From Lewinella sp. (GTDB taxonomy: Bacteria > Bacteroidota > Bacteroidia > Chitinophagales > Saprospiraceae): a stretch of 37,305 nt of DNA. Position 1 is the first letter of the stretch. Each line of letters begins with the position of its first letter. The position numbers and the translations under genes were made by a program. Positions 6,985 to 14,317 of the stretch are shown here, piece by piece. A model generated the notes under the pieces. It did no database searches. It was not told the DNA's origin and saw only the letters and a list, made by a program, of their open reading frames with translations. The stretch covers positions 1-37,305 of the forward strand of contig JAPKCQ010000003.1 in NCBI GenBank assembly GCA_026421165.1. The letters run 5' to 3'.

Positions 6985-9463
6985 ACGGGCGCGGGGTTTT
7001 CGCCCGGTGGGATTGGTCCTGTTAATGACCGTCGCTTTCCTGACGTCCTGCAATACTACCAAATATCTTGCGGACAACGAGGAACTGCTCGTAAAGAATG
7101 TCGTCCGCTTGGCCGACCCGAAGTCTCTTGATAACCGGGGAGACGTAGTTTACCAACTTTCTACTCTTTCCCGCCAGCAACCCAATGGTAATTTCCTCTT
7201 CCTTTTTCCCCGGGAATACTTCTACCTGGACAACAACAAAGCGAAGGATACGACACGCACTGACCGCTTTCTGCGGAACACCATCGGGCAGCAGCCAGCC
7301 ATATATAAAGACAGCCTGAGCCGGGTTTCTGCCGAGGACATGAGCTCCTACCTCCAGCGGCTCGGCTACTTTAAAGCATTCGCCTACCACGAGGCAGATC
7401 GCAACCGCCGCCGCCAGGTGAAGTTGATTTACCACGTGGAGGCTGGCGAGCGTTTTCTCATCGACTCCGTTCGCTTCTCTAGCCCGGAACCGGTGCTCGA
7501 TAGTCTGCTTCAACTCAGCTTGACGGAAAGTGAATTGAAAACCGGTACGCCGCTGGACCTCAATAAGTTTGACCGGGAAAAAGCGCGCATCAGCCGTTTT
7601 TTACGCAACCGGGGCTTTGCGTACTTCAGCGGGTCTTATTTCGACGAGCTGGAGGTTGATACCTTCCGCCGCAGCGGGTACGCCGATGTCTTTCTTAACG
7701 TCCTGCCACCGCAACGGGAGAATGCCTATAAGCAATTCCGGGGGGGACAAATCACGGTATACACTGATTTTTCTCCCATCGCTCCGGGAGGGGTTTATTT
7801 GCTGGACACGATCATCAACGATGTTCGCTTCCTCTCCAACGAACCCCGCTTCCGCGTCCGGCCGGAGTTGCTGCGTAAGAGCATCTTCATGGAGCAGGGA
7901 GAATACCATAACCGGGACGACCTTGAAAAAACGAACCTCTCGCTCAACGGCCTCGGTATTTATCGCTTCGTCAGGATCAATCAGCAGATTGACACCTTGA
8001 ATCCGGATGTGATCAATTACCAGATCCAGCTAACTCCGAACAATAAAATGTCTTTGGGGGCGGACCTCGACCTTAACTACACGAACCGGAACGGTGGCAT
8101 CGGAGCGGCAAACTTACTGGGCCTCAGCGTATCGCCAAGTTTCCAGAACCGCAATGTTTTAGGTGGGGCGGAGCTATTTGTCACGAGCCTACGGGCGGGT
8201 ACGGAGATCAATCCCATCAATAACTCTAATTCTCCCTTCTTCAATACCGTGGATCTGTCTGCCAACATTAGCCTGTACCTACCTCGTTTCCGGGATTTTG
8301 GCCTCTACAATTTTCTTAATAAAGTTCCTTCTCCGTTCGGCAAACGTGTGGTTTCCGATAACTTCCTTAGCCAGCTGCAGGAACGGGCCAGCACCAGGTA
8401 CAGCATCGGGTATGAGTACTTATTGATTCAGGACTTTTTCGCCTACACCCTATTCAACGCCCGCCTTGGCTACGACTTTAAGCGGTCGCAGACGGCGAAC
8501 TATCGTATTAACCACTTTGCGATCGATGTGTACACCCCTGAAACCTTCCCGGCTTTTGACACCATTTTGATGCGCAGCGAATTCCTGCGTAACAGCATTG
8601 GCGAGCAATATTTCTTCTCTCTGCTCTTCCGTAACCTGGAGTATACACGTACCGGTAGATCGGACGTACGCGGGCGCTCGCTTTCCTTCAACGGAAACTT
8701 CGAGGTAGCTGGGGCTGAGCTGAGTTTGATCAACGATGTGTTCAATGCCTTCAGCGAGGTCGATGAAACGTTCAAGCCTAAAGACGGGGCAACCTTCGCT
8801 AAGTACGCGCTGGCTTCTGCGGATTTTCGCTACTTAAAGAAATATACGCCGCTTACTTCTTTCGCAGCCCGGTTTCTGGTTGCTGCTGGTAGGCCATTTG
8901 GCGGCTCGGAGGCGGTGCCTTACGTTAAACAGTTTTTCTCCGGCGGGGCGAACTCTATGCGGGCGTGGCAGCCACGGGCGTTAGGGCCTGGTGGCTACGT
9001 CGACACGCTAAGCCTGAACAGTGATAATAATCTGCGGCTCTTCCAAACCGGAGACCTGCGGATGGAGCTTAACCTAGAATACCGCTTCCCGATCGCGGGC
9101 TTCTTTAGGGGCGCGCTTTTCGCCGATATTGGTAATATTTGGACACTTGATTCACTAGCGGATCGCCCTGGCTCTCAATTTATTTTCTCTAAGCGCGCTG
9201 CACCGGACGGTTCCTTTGTGCACCAGCCGTTTTATCGCCAGCTGGCGATTGGTGCGGGTGCCGGCTTAAGGATAGACCTGAGCTATTTTCTTTTCCGGCT
9301 TGACGTGGCTATGCCGTTACGGTACAACTACCCTCGCGATAGTAACGGTGAGCCATTGACGCGGGATGGGAGTGACTTTTTGGAGAGTGCTTACTGGCAG
9401 GACTTTAAGGGTTTTGGGCTTAGGGACCTTGCTTTCCAGTTGGGGTTGGGGTATCCTTTTTAG
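6953..9463 (+). CDS. TamL-like lipoprotein of the Omp85 (BamA/TamA) superfamily
   Basis: An 836-residue outer-membrane assembly protein. The N-terminus has basic residues, a hydrophobic run and a lipobox LTSC, with Cys33 as the predicted lipidated residue, followed by NTTKYLADNEELLVKN, which is typical of Bacteroidota TamA homologues that carry a lipid (TamL). Residues about 45-380 are the periplasmic POTRA region, and about 385-836 form the Omp85 beta-barrel, which ends in the expected aromatic terminal strand GLGYPF. A gated barrel like this inserts other barrel proteins, working with TamB, which is not in this window. The start at 6953 is needed to include the positive n-region of the signal peptide. 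A -7 box lies 28 bases upstream. Confidence 0.9.
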   Translation: MNLMVPELRGIRARGFRPVGLVLLMTVAFLTSCNTTKYLADNEELLVKNVVRLADPKSLDNRGDVVYQLSTLSRQQPNGNFLFLFPREYFYLDNNKAKDTTRTDRFLRNTIGQQPAIYKDSLSRVSAEDMSSYLQRLGYFKAFAYHEADRNRRRQVKLIYHVEAGERFLIDSVRFSSPEPVLDSLLQLSLTESELKTGTPLDLNKFDREKARISRFLRNRGFAYFSGSYFDELEVDTFRRSGYADVFLNVLPPQRENAYKQFRGGQITVYTDFSPIAPGGVYLLDTIINDVRFLSNEPRFRVRPELLRKSIFMEQGEYHNRDDLEKTNLSLNGLGIYRFVRINQQIDTLNPDVINYQIQLTPNNKMSLGADLDLNYTNRNGGIGAANLLGLSVSPSFQNRNVLGGAELFVTSLRAGTEINPINNSNSPFFNTVDLSANISLYLPRFRDFGLYNFLNKVPSPFGKRVVSDNFLSQLQERASTRYSIGYEYLLIQDFFAYTLFNARLGYDFKRSQTANYRINHFAIDVYTPETFPAFDTILMRSEFLRNSIGEQYFFSLLFRNLEYTRTGRSDVRGRSLSFNGNFEVAGAELSLINDVFNAFSEVDETFKPKDGATFAKYALASADFRYLKKYTPLTSFAARFLVAAGRPFGGSEAVPYVKQFFSGGANSMRAWQPRALGPGGYVDTLSLNSDNNLRLFQTGDLRMELNLEYRFPIAGFFRGALFADIGNIWTLDSLADRPGSQFIFSKRAAPDGSFVHQPFYRQLAIGAGAGLRIDLSYFLFRLDVAMPLRYNYPRDSNGEPLTRDGSDFLESAYWQDFKGFGLRDLAFQLGLGYPF

Positions 9464-9471
9464 GGCTTTTT

Positions 9472-9577
9472 GGCGCGGCCGCGGGTGCAGTGGAGGTTGG
9501 TTGTCCGGTCTTTAGGCCGTGGAGGTGGGCTGACTTTTAGGTTAGCCTAAAGGCTTACGAACCCTCACGGCCTAAAG
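9472..9577. repeat. Convergent-gap inverted repeat CTTTAGGCCGTG
   Basis: Between the convergent TamL-like gene and thiL, CTTTAGGCCGTG (9510-9521) is perfectly complementary to 9566-9577, and an inner hairpin TTTAGG-TTAG-CCTAAA lies at 9536-9551. Upstream, GGCGCGGCCGCGGGT (9472-9486) differs by one base from a segment just after the stop at 31737-31739. With no long T tract it is an uncertain bidirectional terminator. Confidence 0.65.
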
Positions 9578-9587
9578 GCTGGGTAAC

Positions 9588-10622
9588 CTACCGTTCAAAA
9601 TGATTCCATCCCTGGGCGGTGATCTCGTGGATATTTCCACCCGTGGTATGGAGCTTCACCCCATCTTCCGCAGCAACGATCTCCCCGGAGATGTAAAGGT
9701 CGGGTAGGAACTGAATCTTCTCTATATCCTTCGGGTCGATGGTAAAGAGGAGCTCGTAATCTTCGCCGCCGGAGAGGGCGCAGGTGATGGGGTCCATGCC
9801 AAAGTCGATGGCCTGGACCTGGGCTTCTTGTTTGATCGGAACGTTGCCTTCTTCGATGATGGCACCAACGCCGCTTGCCCGGCAGATGTGGATGATTTCG
9901 CTGGCCAGGCCATCGGAGATGTCGATCATGGAGGTGGGGACGATGTTGTTCTTGGCGAACAGGTCGACCATGTCCGTTCGTGCTTCGGGGCGGAGGATGG
10001 CCGCGTAGAGGTCTTTGTGTTCGGACTTCATCTCTGGTTGCATATCCGGGTTAGCCAGGTAGACTTGTTTCTCACGCTCCAGGAGCTGGAGGCCGAGGTA
10101 AGCACTTCCCAGGTGGCCGGTGATGCAGATGAGGTCGCCCACTTTAGCGCCACTCCTTCGGGTAATTCGCCCCTTCGGCGCCCTGCCGATGGCGGTGACG
10201 GAGATGTAGAGGCCTTTATTAGAGCTTGTCGTGTCTCCACCGACCAAGTCAACGCCGTACGTTTCACAAGCGGCGTAGATGCCGGCGTAGAACTCGTCTA
10301 GTGCTTCCACGCTGAAGCGGTTACTTATGGCGATGCTGACGGTGATCTGCTGCGGGCGGGCGTTCATGGCGCAGATGTCGGAGATGTTGACGGCTACGGC
10401 TTTGTAACCGAGGTGCTTCAGCGGTGTGTAGGCGAAATCGAAGTGGATGCCTTCCACGAGCATGTCTGTACTGATGACTAGTTGCTCGTCGCCGCCGGTC
10501 TCGATGATGGCCGCATCATCGCCGATGCCAAGCACGGTGGTGGGCTGGCGGTTTTTGAAGGTACGGGTTAGGTGCTCGATTAGGCCGAATTCGCCTAGGG
10601 TGTTTACGTCGGTACGGGACAT
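9588..10622 (-). CDS. thiL: Thiamine-monophosphate kinase
   Basis: ThiL phosphorylates thiamine monophosphate with ATP to make the cofactor thiamine pyrophosphate. The 344-residue length is normal. The PurM-like ATP-binding fold shows LGIGDDAAI (31-39), STDMLVEGIHFD (about 51-62) with the metal-binding Asp, NISDICAMNARP, and GGDTTSSNKG, which is followed by the glycine-rich IDISDGLASEI and SGGEDYELLFT blocks. All metal and ATP ligands expected of the family appear present. It is a single thiamine gene without the rest of a thi operon, and no TPP riboswitch precedes it. The ATG at 10622 is immediately preceded by the shared leader motif CTAAAAGACTAAAA. Confidence 0.95.
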   Translation of the reverse strand: MSRTDVNTLGEFGLIEHLTRTFKNRQPTTVLGIGDDAAIIETGGDEQLVISTDMLVEGIHFDFAYTPLKHLGYKAVAVNISDICAMNARPQQITVSIAISNRFSVEALDEFYAGIYAACETYGVDLVGGDTTSSNKGLYISVTAIGRAPKGRITRRSGAKVGDLICITGHLGSAYLGLQLLEREKQVYLANPDMQPEMKSEHKDLYAAILRPEARTDMVDLFAKNNIVPTSMIDISDGLASEIIHICRASGVGAIIEEGNVPIKQEAQVQAIDFGMDPITCALSGGEDYELLFTIDPKDIEKIQFLPDLYISGEIVAAEDGVKLHTTGGNIHEITAQGWNHFER

Positions 10623-10638
10623 TTTTAGTCTTTTAGAC
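10623..10638 (-). promoter_or_regulatory. Leader motif GTCTAAAAGACTAAAA before thiL
   Basis: Read on the minus strand, GTCTAAAAGACTAAAA runs directly into the thiL ATG. The last 17 bases, including the ATG, are identical to those before the PfkB kinase gene at 13376. Confidence 0.5.
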
Positions 10639-10657
10639 AGTTAGTTGGTGCTGGTTT

Positions 10658-10816
10658 TTCGCGATGGGCTGATCGACGCCTACCGGCTGTCGATCAACCC
10701 ATCGCTAGAAGAGGCACCCTTTCAGGGCACTTACTACGGCAGAATGGCCCTGAAGGGGTCCCTTTCCTAGTGATGGGTTGATGTATTTCCGAAGGAAATC
10801 ATCAGCCCATCGCGAA
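10658..10816. repeat. Multi-branched nested palindrome upstream of thiL
   Basis: This 159-base element fills much of the gap between the hydrolase stop and the thiL start. The outer stem TTCGCGATGGGCTGAT (10658-10673) is perfectly complementary over 16 bases to 10801-10816. Inside, ATCAACCCATCGCT (10693-10706) pairs with 10769-10782 with one mismatch, and CCCTTTCAGGGC (10717-10728) with 10747-10758 with one mismatch. Two local hairpins flank these: GATCGAC/GTCGATC (10671-10695) and ATTTCC-GAA-GGAAAT (10785-10799). The fold is cloverleaf-like: an outer stem with three branches. No T tract follows on either strand. Confidence 0.85.
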
Positions 10817-10886
10817 CGTTGGAACTTACCATTGTTGTTAGGAAACCCGTTTGTTGTCGGTAGGTTGCATTATCCGATAAGCGACC

Positions 10887-11750
10887 TCAGCCTTCCTTCT
10901 CGGATTTAGCGATATACTCCACTACAATGGCGGGTACGAGGTCTCCAGTGAGGCTGTGGCCGCAGCCTTTGGTCGTGGCGATTTCTGCATCGTGCCAGTT
11001 GGCGTGCATCTTGCGGGCGCCTTCAATGGGGGCTACGTCGTCTTCCTCGTCGTGGATGATTAGGCCGCCTACTTTGACGTTCTTGACGAACTCGGTGAAG
11101 TTAACGTCGGCAAAGCGGTGTTCGAGGTGACGGTGGAACTGGTGCTCAATACCGTACTTGACGCGGTCGTTGACACCGATCAGCTCACAGAACTTATCGA
11201 TGAAATTTTCAAGCAAACCGGGCACGGCCATGCTCACTATTCGTTTTGGGGAGTATTCATAGTCTTCTTTACAGCAGTAATAAATGGCCGCCATACCTCC
11301 GCCGGAGTGACCGACCCAGTAGTCGGGTGCGGAACCGATTTGCTTGAAGTAGGTGTCCAGTACCTGGCAATACATAAATACGTTGAACTTCTTACCTTCG
11401 CTACGGCCGTGGGCGGGCGCATCGATGGCATAGATGTCGTACCCTGCTTTACGCATGGGTTCGTACATGGCGAACCAGCGTGCGGAAGAGCTTTCCCAGC
11501 CGTGGAGTAGCAATACGGAAGGCCCGTTTCCTCGCCAGTGGTAACAATGTATATTCTGGTCTCCGAAGGCGAAATCCGAATGCTCGGCCTCCTTTAGAAA
11601 CTTATCCGTACCGGGGTCATCCGCCAGGCGCCGTGGGTTGGTGAGGAAGTAGTAAGCCATCTTTCCGGCACCACGGCGATAGACCCTCGCCGTGCCGTTG
11701 AGCAGGCGACGGAGACCGCCGAGCATTATCTTTTCCTTACTTACCGCCAT
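10887..11750 (-). CDS. Alpha/beta-hydrolase fold protein
   Basis: A 287-residue soluble hydrolase. The oxyanion region VLLLHGWESSSARW (79-92) precedes the nucleophile elbow GHSGGG with Ser149. Asp in HDEEDDVAP (about residue 234-242) and His in GCGHSLTG (about 265) complete a plausible triad. The DAPAHGRSEG segment (110-119) is also typical of the fold. The substrate is unknown; serine esterase, thioesterase and peptidase are all possible. A TAAGTTTG -7 box lies 22 bases before the ATG at 11750 on the minus strand. It is followed by the multi-branched palindrome and thiL on the same strand. Confidence 0.85.
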   Translation of the reverse strand: MAVSKEKIMLGGLRRLLNGTARVYRRGAGKMAYYFLTNPRRLADDPGTDKFLKEAEHSDFAFGDQNIHCYHWRGNGPSVLLLHGWESSSARWFAMYEPMRKAGYDIYAIDAPAHGRSEGKKFNVFMYCQVLDTYFKQIGSAPDYWVGHSGGGMAAIYYCCKEDYEYSPKRIVSMAVPGLLENFIDKFCELIGVNDRVKYGIEHQFHRHLEHRFADVNFTEFVKNVKVGGLIIHDEEDDVAPIEGARKMHANWHDAEIATTKGCGHSLTGDLVPAIVVEYIAKSEKEG

Positions 11751-11772
11751 AGAATCAAGTGCAATATAAGCG

Positions 11773-11780
11773 CAAACTTA
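11773..11780 (-). promoter_or_regulatory. -7 box (TAAGTTTG) of the alpha/beta hydrolase gene
   Basis: TAAGTTTG on the minus strand fits TAnnTTTG and lies 22 bases before the start codon at 11750. No good -33 element is seen. Confidence 0.45.
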
Positions 11781-11840
11781 CGTCGAATGGTGGAACTTCC
11801 TACTGGTGCCGAAGGTTATGTCGATCTCTAAGGCTACGGA

Positions 11841-13142
11841 ATGAAGACATCAATACAAATACTGCTGCTCAAAATCTTTGATCTCTACCGCAAATCATTC
11901 GCTGGTTTACCCCGCAAAATATGGTTGCTGGCGCTTGTTTTGCTGGTCAACCGTAGTGGTGCGATGGTGGTGGCATTCTTGTCGGTCTACCTTATCGATA
12001 AGCAAGGTTTCGAGCCTACCAAAGCGGGCTACGTGATGGCCGCCTTCGGTTTCGGGGGGGTGCTGGGTAACTATATCGGTGGCTTAATGAACGACCGTTT
12101 CGGCTCCTGGCACATTCAGTTGTACAGTATGATTGGGGCAGGACTCTTAAATATTTTGCTGGGGCAGGTGACTGAGTTTTGGGCCTTGTGCTTACTGTCT
12201 TTTAGTATTTCTTTGTGGGCAGACGCTTTCCGGCCTGCCAACCGGGCGGCCATCGCGATTTATGCTCCCCCGGGGAAACTGACCCAGGCCTACGGTTTGC
12301 AGCGGATGGCGGTGAACCTTGGGTTTAGTATAGGGCCAGCGCTGGGTGGCTACCTAATTTATAATTACGGCTTCGAACTCATGTTTTGGGGAGATGGAAT
12401 CACCTTCCTGCTGGCGGCTCTTGTTTTCTACCTAGCCTTGCCACCGGATGAAACGGCCAGACCTCTGGTCGCCCGTCCGGATCCGAAGCTGGCGGATGTG
12501 ATCAATACTTCTTTAACTTCTCTTGCACCTGCGGCCGCGCCTGCTCATAAACAAGCCTGGCTGCTGGCCTTCGTGATTGCCAATATGGGGATTATGATGT
12601 GCTTTTTTCAGCTATTTTCCACTTTTCCGGTCTATCTGAAAGCGTCTGGGCTAGACGAACGGGCCATCGGCTGGCTGTTTACCCTCAGTGGTGTCGTTAT
12701 TGTTGCGCTGGAAATGCCGACGCTCTACGTGGTGGAGCGGCGCTTTCGGCCAATTCCGGTGATGCTGGCTGGATCGGGGTTGATCATAGTCTCGTACCTG
12801 ATCCTACCGGGCGTTGTGACGCTTGGGTTTCTTGCCGTATTGGGAATGATGATGGTGCTCACGATTGGGGAGATTCTGTACATGCCTTTCACGAACACTT
12901 ACGTGTCCACGCATTCGCCGCCAGCCCGGCGCGGGGAGTACCTCGGCTTGCTTTCGGCCAGCTATTCGGCTGCTTTCGTTTTTACCCCATTGGTCGGTTT
13001 CGGGGTCGCGGAATGGTACGGCTATGGTGCGGCGACCTTCACCTGCTGTGCATTTGCTGGCCTCGGTTGGCTGTTGCTCTCGCGGGTAAACCTGATGCGG
13101 GAAGCTAAAAAGGAGCTTCTAGTAAGTAAGCCAAGCGTTTAA
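11841..13142 (+). CDS. Major facilitator superfamily transporter
   Basis: A 433-residue protein with about twelve hydrophobic segments and no signal peptide. MFS motif A appears between helices 2 and 3 as GGLMNDRFG (about residues 80-88), and RPANRAAIAIYAP (about 133-145) marks the helix 4-5 region of MFS drug/metabolite exporters. A hydrophilic cytoplasmic loop (about residues 205-235) separates the two six-helix halves. It probably moves a small molecule by proton antiport, but the substrate is unknown. It stands as the first plus-strand gene after the hydrolase and has no clear -7 box. The divergent hydrolase gene starts 90 bases away. Confidence 0.87.
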   Translation: MKTSIQILLLKIFDLYRKSFAGLPRKIWLLALVLLVNRSGAMVVAFLSVYLIDKQGFEPTKAGYVMAAFGFGGVLGNYIGGLMNDRFGSWHIQLYSMIGAGLLNILLGQVTEFWALCLLSFSISLWADAFRPANRAAIAIYAPPGKLTQAYGLQRMAVNLGFSIGPALGGYLIYNYGFELMFWGDGITFLLAALVFYLALPPDETARPLVARPDPKLADVINTSLTSLAPAAAPAHKQAWLLAFVIANMGIMMCFFQLFSTFPVYLKASGLDERAIGWLFTLSGVVIVALEMPTLYVVERRFRPIPVMLAGSGLIIVSYLILPGVVTLGFLAVLGMMMVLTIGEILYMPFTNTYVSTHSPPARRGEYLGLLSASYSAAFVFTPLVGFGVAEWYGYGAATFTCCAFAGLGWLLLSRVNLMREAKKELLVSKPSV

Positions 13143-13165
13143 TTTTATAAAATTACCCGTTCGCT

Positions 13166-13197
13166 GTTGCGAGATAAAAGAACCCATCGTACATTTG
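13166..13197 (+). promoter_or_regulatory. Bacteroidota-type promoter of the tRNA gene
   Basis: GTTG at 13166-13169 is followed after 20 bases by TACATTTG (13190-13197). This fits the pattern of a -33 TTTG-like element and a -7 TAnnTTTG box. The predicted transcription start lies about 10-12 bases before the tRNA. Confidence 0.65.
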
Positions 13198-13215
13198 CAG
13201 CCGCAACACAAAAAT

Positions 13216-13289
13216 GCCTCAGTAGCTCAGTTGGTTAGAGCGGCGGACTGTTAATCCGTAGGTCAAAGGTTCGAGCCCTTTCTGAGGCG
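13216..13289 (+). tRNA. tRNA-Asn (anticodon GTT)
   Basis: A complete cloverleaf. The acceptor stem GCCTCAG (13216-13222) pairs with CTGAGGC (13282-13288), with discriminator G at 13289. The D arm carries GCTC and GAGC. The anticodon arm GCGGA-CTGTTAA-TCCGT has GTT as its anticodon, decoding AAC/AAU as asparagine, with one G-T pair. The T arm is AAAGG-TTCGAGC-CCTTT. CCA is not encoded, so it must be added after transcription. It has its own promoter upstream and a strong terminator downstream. Confidence 0.96.
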
Positions 13290-13294
13290 CATAG

Positions 13295-13330
13295 AAAGTC
13301 GAGTACGAGACATCGTACTTGACTTTTTTT
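13295..13330 (+). terminator. Intrinsic terminator after tRNA-Asn
   Basis: AAAGTCGAGTACGA (13295-13308) pairs with TCGTACTTGACTTT (13313-13326) with one G-T pair, over a 4-base loop. The stem runs directly into seven T residues (13324-13330). It begins six bases after the tRNA 3' end. Confidence 0.9.
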
Positions 13331-13360
13331 ATGGTTCCTAACGAACCGACAGACTAACGA

Positions 13361-13374
13361 ACTAAAAGACTAAA
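13361..13374 (+). promoter_or_regulatory. Leader motif ACTAAAAGACTAAA before the PfkB kinase gene
   Basis: ACTAAAAGACTAAA ends one base before the ATG at 13376 and is preceded by related units (GACTAACGAACT). It is the same motif seen before the genes at 4162 and 10622. Confidence 0.5.
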
Positions 13375-13375
13375 A

Positions 13376-14302
13376 ATGAGCCTTCTCGCTATCGGAACCA
13401 TCGCCTACGACGACGTTTACACGCCCTTCGGCGAAGTAAAAATGATCGAGGCCGGCAGTTGTACTTACATCGCTATGGCTGCGACGCAGCTGGTAAAGCC
13501 CGTACAACTCGTCTCTATTATTGGTGGAGATTACAACCAGGACTTCCTGGAGGACCTGAAGCGACGCGGTGCGGACCTGGAAGGCGTGGAAGTGGTGCCC
13601 GACGGGAAGTCTTTCTACTGGGCGGGTCGCTACCATGACGACATGATGGGGCGTGATACGCTCGATACCCAACTCAACGTGCTGGCCGATTTTGACCCTA
13701 AAGTCCCCGCAGCCTACCGCAATGCGGACTACGTGATGCTTGGTAACCTGAGCCCGCAGGTACAGTCCACGGTCATCGACCAGCTGGAAAGTAAGCCGAA
13801 GCTCATCGCCCTCGACACGATGAATTTCTGGATGGACATCGCGATGGAGCCGCTCAAAGAAGTGCTCAAGCGCATTGATGTACTGGTGATCAACGACGAA
13901 GAAGCCCGCCAGCTTTCCGGTGAGCTCAGCTTGCTGAAGGCCGCCACCAAGATCGTGGAGATGGGCCCGCGCATTCTCATCATCAAGAAGGGTGAGCACG
14001 GCGCACTGCTCTTTGACGGCGACAAGCTGTTCAGCGCTCCCGCTCTCTTGCTGCCTGAGGTTGTGGACCCCACCGGTGCGGGCGATACGTTCGCTGGTGG
14101 CTTCATGGGCTACCTCGCGGCTACCGACGATACGAGCTTCGCTAACCTTAAGCGTGCCATCATTTACGGATCGGCCATGGCCAGCTTCGTGGTGGAGGAC
14201 TTTGGCACCCGCCGTATGCAGGGTTTGACCAAGGAGATGATTGATGGGCGTATTCAGCAGTTTATTGACTTGATTAATGTTGAGTTCAGCCCAAACAACT
14301 AA
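13376..14302 (+). CDS. PfkB-family sugar/nucleoside kinase
   Basis: A 308-residue ribokinase-fold kinase that transfers phosphate from ATP to a sugar or nucleoside hydroxyl. The N-terminal region holds IGGDYNQDFLEDLKRRGADLEGV (about residues 49-71), the first family signature area. INDEEARQLSG is the usual segment near the nucleotide site. DPTGAGDTFAGGF carries the second signature, with catalytic base Asp237 in the GAGD anion hole. The family covers ribokinase, adenosine kinase and others, so the substrate is not assigned. Adenine deaminase three genes downstream makes a nucleoside role possible but unproven. The gap to the next gene is only 15 bases, which suggests co-transcription. Confidence 0.9.
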   Translation: MSLLAIGTIAYDDVYTPFGEVKMIEAGSCTYIAMAATQLVKPVQLVSIIGGDYNQDFLEDLKRRGADLEGVEVVPDGKSFYWAGRYHDDMMGRDTLDTQLNVLADFDPKVPAAYRNADYVMLGNLSPQVQSTVIDQLESKPKLIALDTMNFWMDIAMEPLKEVLKRIDVLVINDEEARQLSGELSLLKAATKIVEMGPRILIIKKGEHGALLFDGDKLFSAPALLLPEVVDPTGAGDTFAGGFMGYLAATDDTSFANLKRAIIYGSAMASFVVEDFGTRRMQGLTKEMIDGRIQQFIDLINVEFSPNN

Positions 14303-14317
14303 CTTTGGCTTCTAGTC

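Noticed and set aside
10623-10886. TPP riboswitch upstream of thiL
   Set aside because: No CTGAGA or ACCTGATC-type conserved segments were found; the structure there is a different nested palindrome.
13370-13999. Open frame of 209 codons on the minus strand opposite the PfkB kinase gene
   Set aside because: Shadow of the kinase reading frame; no family resemblance.
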